From UBA1351 sp963677885 (lineage in GTDB: Bacteria > Bacillota > Clostridia > Lachnospirales > Vallitaleaceae), in NCBI GenBank assembly GCA_963677885.1, contig OY782500.1, positions 2,418,001 to 2,482,000 of the forward strand: a stretch of 64,000 nucleotides of DNA, given 5' to 3'. The translations under genes were made by a program, and so were the position numbers. Positions 8,107 to 18,016 of the stretch are shown here, in pieces (the first letter of the stretch is position 1; each line of letters begins with the position of its first letter). A model generated the notes under the pieces. The model made no database searches, was not told the DNA's origin, and saw only the letters and a program-made list of their open reading frames with translations.

Positions 8107-9021
8107 CTAGGGCAATATATTCCCTGCTGCCAAATACAGTTCATACCATTCTTCCCTGGTAAGTTCAATCTCTGAAGCCTTACTGATACCAAGGATTCTC
8201 TCAATATTGGTAGAACCGATAATGGCCTGAATTCCCGCTGGATGTCTTAGGATCCAAGCAATGGCAATGGCTGAATTAGTGACACTGTATTTATCTGCCA
8301 ACCGGTCAATGACTTGATTAAGTTCAGGGAACTTGTCCTTATTCAAGAAGACTCCTTCAAAGAAGCCATATTGGAAAGGTGACCAGGCTTGAATAGTAAT
8401 GTCATTCACCCTACAGTAATCGAGTATCATACCATCATGGTCCACAGAATTAGGTACTTTCATATTTACATTTAAGCCTGCATCGATCATCCCTGTTCTA
8501 AGAAGACTTAGTTGGAGTTGATTAAAGAGGAGGGGTTGTTTCACGTATTTTTTTAATAATTCTATCTGCATGGGGTTGTGGTTGCTGACACCAAAATACT
8601 TAACCTTTCCAGAGGTCTCAAGTAATTCAAAGGCTTCTGCAACCTCTTCCGGTTCAACAAGAGCATCCGGTCTGTGAAGGAGCAGAATATCTAAATAGTC
8701 AGTCTTAAGTCTTCCAAGAATCTGGTCAACAGATTCCAGAATATGGTCTTTTGAGAAATCAAAACGACCAGGCCTAATGCCACATTTTGACTGGAGAATC
8801 ATCTTCTCTCTAATGTCATCATTCATACCGACCGCTTGGGAAAAGACGGTTTCGCACTTGCCGCCACCGTAAATATCTGCATGGTCGAAGAAATTGAGTC
8901 CATTGTCCATGCAAGTATGTATTAGGTTGGCTACGTCTTTGGTTTCCATATCTGCAATTCTCATACATCCTATACCTATGTTGGGTATAGATAGTTGTTT
9001 GTTTATTTTTAGTTTTTTCAT
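8107..9021 (-). CDS. aldo/keto reductase
   Basis: A 304-residue NADPH-dependent oxidoreductase of the AKR superfamily, closest in length and layout to YdhF-like members. The catalytic tetrad can be placed: Asp and Tyr in FDHADIYGGG, Lys in LQSKCGI and His in LLLHRPD. The cofactor-binding end is seen in AWSPFQYG and IIGSTNIERI. The frame opens further upstream (9072), but ATG 9021 follows GGAGG and gives a normal N terminus. It converges on hgcB. The substrate is unknown. Confidence 0.9.
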   Translation of the reverse strand: MKKLKINKQLSIPNIGIGCMRIADMETKDVANLIHTCMDNGLNFFDHADIYGGGKCETVFSQAVGMNDDIREKMILQSKCGIRPGRFDFSKDHILESVDQILGRLKTDYLDILLLHRPDALVEPEEVAEAFELLETSGKVKYFGVSNHNPMQIELLKKYVKQPLLFNQLQLSLLRTGMIDAGLNVNMKVPNSVDHDGMILDYCRVNDITIQAWSPFQYGFFEGVFLNKDKFPELNQVIDRLADKYSVTNSAIAIAWILRHPAGIQAIIGSTNIERILGISKASEIELTREEWYELYLAAGNILP

Positions 9022-9118
9022 AGGCCTCCAATCCTTCTTACCGTTTATTTTTTCTATATATAATTTTACCAAAAGGCCGAAGCTATTACTAGCGTATTAC
9101 AATCCTTCTACTGCCAAT

Positions 9119-12100
9119 TTATTTTAATCGAATAACGATTGTCTCATGACCAAATCTCTCAATGATGACTTCATAGGTTTCGAAATCAATACTAGCTACA
9201 TTTTTAGATTCATGATAAAACACTTCTTCCATTTCTTTCATAACAAGGGCTGTATCCTCTTCGCCAATAACCAGCTTAAAGTAATCTTCAAGAAAATCTA
9301 CGGTATAATATCCTTCTTTTCCAATATCTTCCATTTTAATACCTATATGGTTATCATAGCTATAATAGTCTATTTCAAAATTACGTCCTCCTGGCACATA
9401 AGAGAAAAAGAGATGATCGGGCGTCAGAACCACATTACTATATCCATTTCCTGAGTAACTTGATACCTCCCCATATTTTTCAAAATAATTGAAATAATAC
9501 TCAGGTGACTGAACCTCAGTCAATCCAAGATCAAAGATTGACTGGTAATACTGACCACTTACCGTATCAAATAGTTCTTCATGAATGAAGTAGGTTGGGT
9601 ATATATCAATTGAGTTTGCCCCATAAACAATGGCAAAAGGTCCTGTATAGCTTTTTCTACCCTGTAAAGCTCTAAAAATCTCACCATCTGATAGATTATC
9701 AACCTCTGCTTTTTCCAGAGAATAGTCCATATCCTCAAGAATTTGATTATATATACTTTGTCCGTATGCTCCATATTTTCCATCAATTGTATATTTAATA
9801 AATTCATGGCTTTCCGGTGTAATAAGGAGCCACTTAAGGCTTAGTGAGTCATAATCATTAATGGCTTGTGCTTCGACTTTCCATATGCCCAGCTTTTCTG
9901 TTTTAAACGTAATCTTAGAAGCTAAATTATGTATGTATATTTGATCATCAGCCGCATAATCCAAAGTAACCGAGTATTTATGACCATAATAATTCGATGC
10001 ATCTTCAATGATTTGATCTAAAGCCTCTCTAGACGGATAGGCATAATTGATAACACTTCCTTCACCACGAAGCTCATTATCAGCAACCTTTACGTTTTCA
10101 TATTTATTGAGAGAGAGCATATCATTATATGCTTTTACTCCTTTTGCATAAACATCATCTTCATAGGTCACTAAGATTTCAAAAGCACTGCCCTGGTCAT
10201 CATAATGTACTTGAAATTGACCTGGACTCACAGATTGATTATCAAGGTCTATTGTATGATAGTATTTTTCACCTGCTATCCTTGATAAGGTTCTATTCAT
10301 ATCTTCATCTATTTGCCTAATTAATGGGTAGGCCACCTCGTATGAGAATGTATGATTGAGAACCTTCTTCAACCACATGAGTGTAGATTGATTATAGTAT
10401 TCTAAATGAATAAGCACTTCATTATTTCCGTTAAAAAAGATAATATTCTCAGCCTGGTAATAGTTATCAAAACTACCCATCCAGACTTTATTGTCCTGAA
10501 CTCTACCAAAAGGTAGACCATTATTATAGTCCTTATATCCTTCAATTGCATGCTTTAATAATGGGTCATTTTCAAAATTAATATCACTGGTCTTCATGGT
10601 CGGATAATAGTAGTCCTGATGAACCCATACATCTTTAGTCGGATCCTGGGGTACATAATTAGATCCATGAATAGCAAGGGTTGTAAGATCTCCATTATAA
10701 TTCAGTTCAATATGGTCTTCTTTTATTACAATACTTAGATAATCATCTGGTTTTACTACAACTTCGTCTTTTGCTATATCGTAGACACCTTGTACATATT
10801 TTGTATCGCCGTTTCTGTCTTTACCGATTTGAGCAAAGACGATCATGTCATACGCAAAGGTTTCATAATAATCCCGTTGGCTGCCATCCAAAACAATTTG
10901 GCCGTCAGCTGTTATAATACCGACTTTTCTCTGCCAATCATCCTCACGGTAATACCATAGTTCTTGATTAAAGGGATAAACATCTCTTGTATAAAACAAA
11001 GATGGATCTATCCTGCTCACCAATGTCTTGCCAGCAAACTTATCTGCGACCATTTGATCGTTTTCAAAGGCCATATACTCACTAATAAATTTGTTTGCAC
11101 CACCGCTGGGATTTTTTTCGTAAGCGGTTCCTCTTAATCCACCATCTACCAACTCAACTGATGAGTAGTGTCTACTAAATTTATATAGTTTACCGTCATT
11201 TCTATAAATATGAACTGCATAATCTTCCAGGTAATTAGGACCGATGGTCTCACTATGTTCTTCTATTTTATATCTGCACCTTAAGTAGCTTGCTTCACTT
11301 CTTGAATCATCAATTCCGGCAATGTCGGTATAGCCACTGTAGACATTCCCACTATTGGAGATAATTGCAAATCTTGGTTTATTGTCCAGAGCATTTTCCG
11401 GATAATGGGTAACCGTAATATGAGTATCACTGATTCTAGCTACAGTAGCAACTTTTCCAAGGCCTATCAATTCAACCCTTACTCCTTCAGAAGTAATCAC
11501 CATCCAATTGGTAAAGCCATTAGTATAGGTGTTGTCAAAAGCATGAAAAACACCTTTACCATTTCCTTTAGTCGATTGATATCCGTCTATATCCAAGCTC
11601 TTGCCTACAAAATCATAGGTTGAATATTTATCAATATTCTTATTAGCCGTATCCTTTGATTTAAATACGACTATATCATCTTCATAAAAATAATAGACTT
11701 GGCCCAAGCCTTCCTTATATGGGAAGACGACATCTCCATATTTATTGAATATTCCAAATCCGCCATTATCATCAAAAGCGAAATAATACATGTCTGATTT
11801 CTTGTAAATATACTTGTAACTATCCTCGATCAGTTTATTTCCCTTGCTATCAACAGCACTCCTTAAATCCCCATCACTAACAATCCTTGCTATTGTAGGA
11901 CGTTCATGAAGGTCTCTATTTCTCCAGGTCGGTTCATTGGCTTCCAAAGCGTTGTGAACCAAGATCATTCCTATTTCAGTAGCCGCACTTCCTTTTACAT
12001 CAAACCGTAATTCTCTATTTGATACACCACTTACAAGTTTACCGTTATATGCCTTGTTAATAGAAGCTACTGCCCATGAGCTGAAGCTTTCCTTATCAAC

Positions 12101-12532
12101 AAAATCTACTGGCGAATCATCAGGCTGGCTCCCAGACAGTTCCAGTGTTTTTACCAAGAAGACAGCCAGTTGTTCCCTAGTAAGACTTTGATCAGGTCCA
12201 AACTTATTGTCACCTATTCCTTTTGTAATGCCAACTTTTCTTGCTTTCAGGGCCCAATCACTTTCCGTATCATCAAAGTAACTTCCTTTATAGTTTACAA
12301 TCGGGCCATTCAACTCTTCATATAATCTGACCATTAACTCAACGAATTCAAGTCTTGTCATATTGCTATGATATTGAAGGACCTTAAACTCTCCCAACAT
12401 GCCACTATCTTCAAGTTCCCTGATTTTATCATTCGCCCAGGAACTTGGTGCATCATCAGTGTATGCCTTGACTCCATTAAATCCTAATGCTGAGCAAAAT
12501 AGAACTGCAACTATAATTATTACTTTTTTCAT
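9119..12532 (-). CDS. large S-layer-anchored (SLH) surface protein with WG-like repeats
   Basis: A 1137-residue secreted protein. Residues 1-23 are a signal peptide; residues about 25-200 hold three SLH domains (for example TRLEFVELMVRLYEE and GDNKFGPDQSLTREQLAVFLVKTLE), which bind secondary cell-wall polymers. Residues about 230-620 contain repeats resembling WG/KWG beta-propeller units (FGIFNKYGDVVFPYKEG, VGIITADGQIVLDG). The C-terminal half is Tyr- and Asp-rich with no family I recognise. SD GAGGTGGG supports the start. It follows the AraC gene at 12582 by 49 bases, so it may be co-transcribed with and controlled by the two AraC regulators. Confidence 0.85.
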   Translation of the reverse strand: MKKVIIIVAVLFCSALGFNGVKAYTDDAPSSWANDKIRELEDSGMLGEFKVLQYHSNMTRLEFVELMVRLYEELNGPIVNYKGSYFDDTESDWALKARKVGITKGIGDNKFGPDQSLTREQLAVFLVKTLELSGSQPDDSPVDFVDKESFSSWAVASINKAYNGKLVSGVSNRELRFDVKGSAATEIGMILVHNALEANEPTWRNRDLHERPTIARIVSDGDLRSAVDSKGNKLIEDSYKYIYKKSDMYYFAFDDNGGFGIFNKYGDVVFPYKEGLGQVYYFYEDDIVVFKSKDTANKNIDKYSTYDFVGKSLDIDGYQSTKGNGKGVFHAFDNTYTNGFTNWMVITSEGVRVELIGLGKVATVARISDTHITVTHYPENALDNKPRFAIISNSGNVYSGYTDIAGIDDSRSEASYLRCRYKIEEHSETIGPNYLEDYAVHIYRNDGKLYKFSRHYSSVELVDGGLRGTAYEKNPSGGANKFISEYMAFENDQMVADKFAGKTLVSRIDPSLFYTRDVYPFNQELWYYREDDWQRKVGIITADGQIVLDGSQRDYYETFAYDMIVFAQIGKDRNGDTKYVQGVYDIAKDEVVVKPDDYLSIVIKEDHIELNYNGDLTTLAIHGSNYVPQDPTKDVWVHQDYYYPTMKTSDINFENDPLLKHAIEGYKDYNNGLPFGRVQDNKVWMGSFDNYYQAENIIFFNGNNEVLIHLEYYNQSTLMWLKKVLNHTFSYEVAYPLIRQIDEDMNRTLSRIAGEKYYHTIDLDNQSVSPGQFQVHYDDQGSAFEILVTYEDDVYAKGVKAYNDMLSLNKYENVKVADNELRGEGSVINYAYPSREALDQIIEDASNYYGHKYSVTLDYAADDQIYIHNLASKITFKTEKLGIWKVEAQAINDYDSLSLKWLLITPESHEFIKYTIDGKYGAYGQSIYNQILEDMDYSLEKAEVDNLSDGEIFRALQGRKSYTGPFAIVYGANSIDIYPTYFIHEELFDTVSGQYYQSIFDLGLTEVQSPEYYFNYFEKYGEVSSYSGNGYSNVVLTPDHLFFSYVPGGRNFEIDYYSYDNHIGIKMEDIGKEGYYTVDFLEDYFKLVIGEEDTALVMKEMEEVFYHESKNVASIDFETYEVIIERFGHETIVIRLK

Positions 12533-12581
12533 ATTCCCACCTCATCAAATGTATTCTTTTCAATTACAACTACCAGCAATT

Positions 12582-13445
12582 TTAACTTATCTGCATTCGA
12601 TATACTTTTGGACTAACACCTACCAACTTATTGAAATTTCTTGAAAAATGTGCGGTGTCTTTGAAACCACAGTTTGCGGCAATATCTTTAATTTTGGTTT
12701 CTTGCTTATACAAGAGATGCTTTCCCTTTTCTATACGAATTCCATTCAAAAAGTTCATGGGTGTATAGCCTAATTGCTTTTTAAATTTATTAATAAAGCT
12801 GGTCTTACTATATGTTGTTCGACTGACAATTTCTTCAAGGCTAAGCCTTTCACTCATATGATCAAACATATACTTGACCACTATTCGCAAGTCTTCATCT
12901 ACCGATGGTGCAATATTATATATTGGCTTTTTCAAAACGGCATCAATAATCTTATGAGTTATAATTTCCTCAAGGAGCAATATTTCCTCATTAACATTCG
13001 AGCTTTCCTTAATTGTTAAAATCAGGTCTTCAATATATGGAATCAAATCTTCCACTCCATGAAAAAACTCTAGCCCAAATTCTTTAACTTGACCACCAGC
13101 TCGAAGTAACCTGTCCTCAAAAAACTCTTTTTTCATCGAAATAACCAGATATCTGGATTGAAAATCCATTGGAACTTCTGAGTGAACTGTCCCTGGATGT
13201 ATTGTGAGAAGTTCACCTGGTTTTAAAGCAATTAATCTATTATCATATTCCAAGTATGTATTTTTGTGGGACATAATGGCAAATAAATAGGCAGGATGGG
13301 AATGATATTGTGTAACATATTCAAATATGCCTCCGTTTGGATAGGATGTAAACAAATCTTTGCCTAAATATGCATCAATATACTTAAATTCCTCTTCCGG
13401 CACCGGACCAATATATTCTGAAAATTTCTCATATGTTATTTCCAT
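12582..13445 (-). CDS. AraC-family regulator with cupin-type sensor domain
   Basis: A 287-residue regulator. The C-terminal about 100 residues contain the AraC double helix-turn-helix (LSLEEIVSRTTYSKTSFINK and KDIAANCGFKDTAHFSRNFN). The N-terminal part has cupin-like landmarks (HSHPAYLFAIMSHK, LKPGELLTIHPGTVHSEVP), so it probably senses a sugar-type ligand. The frame is open to 13559, but the ATG at 13445 is preceded by AAGGAG and overlaps the preceding gene by only 17 bases. It is tandem with another AraC gene upstream and an SLH protein downstream. Confidence 0.85.
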   Translation of the reverse strand: MEITYEKFSEYIGPVPEEEFKYIDAYLGKDLFTSYPNGGIFEYVTQYHSHPAYLFAIMSHKNTYLEYDNRLIALKPGELLTIHPGTVHSEVPMDFQSRYLVISMKKEFFEDRLLRAGGQVKEFGLEFFHGVEDLIPYIEDLILTIKESSNVNEEILLLEEIITHKIIDAVLKKPIYNIAPSVDEDLRIVVKYMFDHMSERLSLEEIVSRTTYSKTSFINKFKKQLGYTPMNFLNGIRIEKGKHLLYKQETKIKDIAANCGFKDTAHFSRNFNKLVGVSPKVYRMQIS

Positions 13446-14232
13446 AAGTCTTTCTATACTCCTTTGGGCCAATATTATATCTTTCCTTAAATTGTCTGCC
13501 AAAATATGACATACTATTAAATCCACATTCGATGGCGATATCTGTAATAGAAACATCACTCTTTACCAGCATCTTCTTTCCACGTTCCAAGCGAAGGTAT
13601 ATGATATATTCTTTGGGAGTCATACCTGTTAATCTCTTAAATCTTTTCCTTAGTGCAGGTATTGTCATCTCTACATCTTCAGCCATCATTTGGTCAGTTA
13701 TTTTTTTGTGTATGTTGATGTGAATAAATTCAGACACTTTTCTAACAACAGGATCCATACGAATGACTAAATCATCTGTTTCCATATCTTTGAACATGTG
13801 ATAAACTCGTAGATTAATCAATCTACCGATAGAAACTGGAACTATATGGTCTTTGCCTTTTCTATCAATCTCTTTCATAAATTCCTTAATATAGTGAAGA
13901 GTTCTGTTCTCAAACTCCCCAGTACATAAGAAGCCTTCATTCATATTATTTAAAGAATCCAATTTTTCACTCTTTATTTGAACAATTATTTTTAACCCCT
14001 CATAACTAACAAAATTATGAGGGGTTTTACTTTTAATCAAAAAAACATTTCCTTGTCTCAAAAAATGCTTCCCATTAACAACAAGGTCTTTGTTCTCATT
14101 CTTGTCAAAAATATACACTGAATGACTTTCATGAAAATTTTTTTTCAGTTTTAAAAGCTCTTTCAGCCCTTCTTCATCGATTACACAGACAGACAAGTCT
14201 TGTGTTGAATATGTTCTTAAATTAAACCTCAT
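13429..14232 (-). CDS. AraC-family transcriptional regulator
   Basis: A 267-residue regulator. The last about 100 residues carry the AraC helix-turn-helix pair (DQMMAEDVEMTIPALRKRFK and TDIAIECGFNSMSYFGRQFK). The N-terminal half is a likely cupin-type sensor (FLRQGNVFLIKSKTPHNF). The start at ATG 14232 has SD GGTTGGAG at 9 bases. The 3' end overlaps the next AraC gene, so the two are co-translated. Tandem AraC genes sharing one transcript are uncommon and may form a heteromeric or cascade control of the SLH gene. Confidence 0.85.
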   Translation of the reverse strand: MRFNLRTYSTQDLSVCVIDEEGLKELLKLKKNFHESHSVYIFDKNENKDLVVNGKHFLRQGNVFLIKSKTPHNFVSYEGLKIIVQIKSEKLDSLNNMNEGFLCTGEFENRTLHYIKEFMKEIDRKGKDHIVPVSIGRLINLRVYHMFKDMETDDLVIRMDPVVRKVSEFIHINIHKKITDQMMAEDVEMTIPALRKRFKRLTGMTPKEYIIYLRLERGKKMLVKSDVSITDIAIECGFNSMSYFGRQFKERYNIGPKEYRKTYGNNI

Positions 14233-14328
14233 CACTATAATCTCCAACCCTCAAAAAGTTGTTCTAATTATAATATATTATGATACACTCTTACAAGGAG
14301 ATTATTAGTGATAAGATTATTTATTATT

Positions 14329-15174
14329 TTAATTGGTGAATCTTGCCTCACTAAGTAGAAGGACACCTGCTCCTCCACTAGCTTCAATTTTGACTATCTT
14401 TGCACCTCTTATGTCAATATTAAAATCAGTTGGCAGCGCGTTATCTTCTAACACTTGTTCATAAACCAAGACATCATCCGCATAGACCTTAAATGTAATC
14501 CCATAAAGAACACCTTTAATATTACTATTCACACCAATTGCTGTGGTACCCTTAAAATAATTATATTGCCCTTGGGCTGGATATTCTGTAAAACGGCTAC
14601 CTTTAGTATCAAAAAATTGAAAGATCAATCCATTCTCATATATGTTTCCAAGTGTATCTTGTCTCTCATAATCAGGATAAAAAGGATACATTGAATTTGT
14701 GTTTGTAAATGATTCAGAATTAACAAAAGTAAGTCTACCTTCATCACTTGATCGGTTGTCTCTATTTCCTAAGAGAATAACCACCTCTTCATCAGTAGGA
14801 ACTTGAATGTTATTTTTTATTAGAAGGTCTTTTAGTTCACTCACTTCTTCTGTTAATTCACGATTTTGTTGACTCATGAGATCTAACATCTCGTCAGCTA
14901 GAGCATCTGTTCCATCTTGACCAGAACCATCCAATGTAATCGTTCTAGTATCACCATTCCAGCCTACCGTTAATCCCAAAGCCTCACTGATTGCACGTAC
15001 CGGCAAATAAGAGCTACCATCAACAACAATAATTTCCTTATCTAATTGATTACCATTTAAGAATAATTTGATATCAGTAATTGATGCTGCGATTGAAGCA
15101 GATGCTGTTGCTGTTACCATACCTACAAATAAAAAAACTACTACAAGTGCCATTAAACGTTTCATGTTTCTCAT
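14329..15174 (-). CDS. secreted stalk-domain (copper-amine-oxidase-like) protein with NPCBM-like C terminus
   Basis: A 281-residue exported protein. Residues 1-30 are a signal peptide; about 35-82 are a copper-amine-oxidase N-terminal (stalk) domain with the typical SYLPVRAISEALGL and GDTRTITL pieces. A short coiled segment (about 90-115) follows. The C-terminal 150 residues resemble NPCBM carbohydrate-binding modules (YGITFKVYADDVLVYEQ, FNIDIRGAKIVKIE). The start has SD GGAGG. It is probably a cell-surface glycan-associated protein; the exact role is unknown. Confidence 0.75.
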   Translation of the reverse strand: MRNMKRLMALVVVFLFVGMVTATASASIAASITDIKLFLNGNQLDKEIIVVDGSSYLPVRAISEALGLTVGWNGDTRTITLDGSGQDGTDALADEMLDLMSQQNRELTEEVSELKDLLIKNNIQVPTDEEVVILLGNRDNRSSDEGRLTFVNSESFTNTNSMYPFYPDYERQDTLGNIYENGLIFQFFDTKGSRFTEYPAQGQYNYFKGTTAIGVNSNIKGVLYGITFKVYADDVLVYEQVLEDNALPTDFNIDIRGAKIVKIEASGGAGVLLLSEARFTN

Positions 15175-15338
15175 CTCATCCTCCGGTTATAACTAGGTCA
15201 ATAGTATTAGATTTTTTTAATCTCCTAGTCATTTATACTGATAATAAATTATCATACTTAAGGACTTACTTTTATCACTTTTTTGCTATTTTGTTGGATG
15301 AAATTGCAAAATGAAAATATTATAGTTTTGTTTTTAGT

Positions 15339-15520
15339 GTATGGGGAAGATTCGGAATACGATGAATGTAAGGCGCATGGATACAACTGCTTGGAGGTTT
15401 TGGTTGTTGATGTGCGCCATTGTTGCGCCAATTTTTGATTAGGTCAAATCGTAATGAATTACCAGTCACATACTACAGTGAATATAAATGTATAAAAATA
15501 AGATAACTGAATAAACCAGC
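15339..15520 (+). repeat. dispersed intergenic element, copy A (terminator half lost)
   Basis: This copy shares nearly all of its core with copies at 29084, 35079 and 46589: it starts GTATGGGGAAGATTCGGA and contains GGCGCAT (15372-15378) paired with GTGCGCC (15412-15418) around a loop containing TTGGAGGTTTTGG. It ends with AAGATAACTG plus a loop identical in type to copy B, but the pairing arm CAGTTATCTT is replaced by unrelated sequence, so the terminal hairpin is broken. It lies in the 494-base spacer between the stalk gene and the GGDEF-EAL gene; nothing else is recognised in that spacer. Confidence 0.8.
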
Positions 15521-15668
15521 TAAGCAATACTAATACTGATATTTGCAAAATCTTCAAAGAAGGTTACAATTAATAATATAGAATCAGACGCTTATTTGGA
15601 TTTCGTAAATGTCAGATTAATTGAAAAAGCAATCATAATTATTAGTATAAAGCCAGATAGAAAGGTTT

Positions 15669-17996
15669 GTGATTAGTAAAATGAAAGTTCTAAAGCCATT
15701 CAATGATATTAGTATAAAAAGAAAGTTCGTGCTTCTGGCCCTTTTTGGTATCGTGCTTCCCTTAACAGTTCTTTTTAGTGTATTATTTAGCAGACTTTCT
15801 TCTGAATTGGAAGCAAGGATGGAAATTCAACTTCAGCAAAGTACAGAACGTATTGAGAAACAAGTTTCAAACCTATTCGAAAGTATCAATCTTGTGTCAT
15901 ACACCTTTATAGCAGATTCTTATTTTAATGAGACCCTAAATCATTTTGACAACCAGTCATTTTATGATTCAGTGATTGTATCAGATGACATACAAAAAAA
16001 AATATATGCCTATACCTACTCCTATAGCTTTATTGATTCAATAAAAATCTATCATGAAAATGATTCCCTTATTGATATTTCTGAACTAGAAAGAATTAAC
16101 TATGAAAATATTAGTCCTGTACTAAATGCATTTATTGCTAGTGACGATTACTATATGCTTGACACAGGAGAGGATCAGATTACATTTTATAGAAAATTGT
16201 ATCGTTCGACTGATGAAAACAAGAATATATTACAGATGTCTATTAACCGTCGCGAGTTTTCATCATATCTTCAGGACTCTTTTTTGGATGAGAATGATGG
16301 TTTGGCATATTTGGTTGATACCGAGAACAATATTATAGCCAGTTCTAATTATATTAATAGTATGGATATTTCCCAGGACATTGATAACCAAAAGATAACA
16401 TCGACAAGAAAAGAATTGTCAACAATAGACTTAATCAGCGAGTGGATATTACAAATAGAATATAAGGAAAAGTCAATTTTTGTAGGACGTGAAGATATGT
16501 TCCTTGAAATTGGCATGATTGGACTTTTTATTTTCCTGATTGCCCTTCTATTTGCCTATTATGTAAGTCATTCAATAACAAAACGTCTAGATCTTATGAT
16601 TGCTGCAATGGATACAAGTGAAAACCGACATCCTGAAATTATTTCTTTAGACTTAGGGTCTGATGAAATAGGAAAAACCGCAAAAGTATACAATCATATG
16701 GTTGAAGAAAATAGACAATTGATCAATGTCGATAGTTTAACAGGACTTAAGAATCGACATTCCATAAGTAGATCAATAGATATGAATATTGAGGCCTGCC
16801 CAAATGACCAAAAATTGGGAATTTTATTCCTTGATATAGATAATTTCAAATATATCAATGATACTCACGGTCATGAAACTGGCGACCTTGTCATAAGTGA
16901 GACAGGAAAACGTTTGAATGAATATAGCTCAGAAGATATTGATATCGGACGATTTGGAGGCGATGAATTTCTAATATGCATTAAAGGGCTGTCAAATCAA
17001 GGAGACCTAGATACTCTGATTGAAAAGTTTAATCAAAGTTTTCATAAACCTCTAATTGTTGAAGGTAATAAATACTATATGACTGTAAGTATAGGCATTG
17101 CTTGTTACCCAAAAGATGGTGACAACCAGAATGAGCTGGTCAGAAAAGCAGATCAAGCCTTGTATGAAGCAAAAAATACTGGCCGTAACAAATATGTTGT
17201 ATACGATCCTTCTATGGGCGATGATTTAGAAGATAAACTTCAATTCCAGGCTGATATAAAAACTGCCTTTTATAACAATGAGTTTTATTTAGAATATCAA
17301 CCATATTTTGAGAGTTCAACCAAAGAAATTAAGGGCTTTGAAGCACTTATACGTTGGAAGAGTCCAACCAGAGGACAGGTATCACCCTTTGCCCTCATTT
17401 GCAATGCTGAAGAAATGGGTCTAATCTATGATATTGGCCGTTGGGTATTTAAGGAAGCATGTACCTCTGCCAAAAAATTTAATGCCATAAGTAGTCAACC
17501 CTTGACAATGTCAATCAATGTTTCTGCTGTTCAGTTATTGGATGTTGAGCTTTTCCCTAGCTTCATGAACATTATCGAAGCAATTGATATAAATCCTTCT
17601 CTGATCTGTCTAGAGATGACAGAAACAGTCCTCATTAATTCAATAGACAAAGGAACCAGCCCCTTTGAATTATTTAAAGAAGCTGGCTTTAAGATTGCTT
17701 TGGATGATTTTGGTACAGGTTATTCCTCCTTAAGTTATTTCAAGGAGTTACCTTTATCAATATTAAAAATTGACAAATCCTTTGTTGATCATATAGTCGA
17801 GAGTGATTATGATAAAGATTTAGTCAAGATTATGGTGACCATAGCACATAACAAAGGCGTTACAGTTACTGCAGAAGGAGTAGAAAATAACGAACAATTT
17901 GAGCAGTTATTAGAATATGGTTGTGACACTATTCAAGGATATTTGCTAAGTAAGCCTCTTGGTGAGTTGGCAGTCATTGAAAGACTTTCAGATTAG
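15669..17996 (+). CDS. membrane GGDEF-EAL cyclic-di-GMP enzyme
   Basis: A 775-residue protein. Hydrophobic segments near 20-40 and 280-300 bracket an extracytoplasmic sensor of Cache type, followed by a HAMP-like stretch. The GGDEF domain (about 355-515) has an intact GGDEF motif near residue 430 but no RxxD inhibitory site just upstream. The EAL domain (about 530-770) has EALIRW, NVSAVQL, DDFGTGYSS and AEGVE, so phosphodiesterase activity is expected; GTP binding or synthesis is also possible. The start is uncertain: GTG 15669 or ATG 15681, both with an imperfectly spaced AAAGG. It links to c-di-GMP signalling read by the riboswitch near 34.4 kb. Confidence 0.92.
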   Translation: MISKMKVLKPFNDISIKRKFVLLALFGIVLPLTVLFSVLFSRLSSELEARMEIQLQQSTERIEKQVSNLFESINLVSYTFIADSYFNETLNHFDNQSFYDSVIVSDDIQKKIYAYTYSYSFIDSIKIYHENDSLIDISELERINYENISPVLNAFIASDDYYMLDTGEDQITFYRKLYRSTDENKNILQMSINRREFSSYLQDSFLDENDGLAYLVDTENNIIASSNYINSMDISQDIDNQKITSTRKELSTIDLISEWILQIEYKEKSIFVGREDMFLEIGMIGLFIFLIALLFAYYVSHSITKRLDLMIAAMDTSENRHPEIISLDLGSDEIGKTAKVYNHMVEENRQLINVDSLTGLKNRHSISRSIDMNIEACPNDQKLGILFLDIDNFKYINDTHGHETGDLVISETGKRLNEYSSEDIDIGRFGGDEFLICIKGLSNQGDLDTLIEKFNQSFHKPLIVEGNKYYMTVSIGIACYPKDGDNQNELVRKADQALYEAKNTGRNKYVVYDPSMGDDLEDKLQFQADIKTAFYNNEFYLEYQPYFESSTKEIKGFEALIRWKSPTRGQVSPFALICNAEEMGLIYDIGRWVFKEACTSAKKFNAISSQPLTMSINVSAVQLLDVELFPSFMNIIEAIDINPSLICLEMTETVLINSIDKGTSPFELFKEAGFKIALDDFGTGYSSLSYFKELPLSILKIDKSFVDHIVESDYDKDLVKIMVTIAHNKGVTVTAEGVENNEQFEQLLEYGCDTIQGYLLSKPLGELAVIERLSD

Positions 17997-18016
17997 CAAG
18001 CAGTCACTCCAATGTT

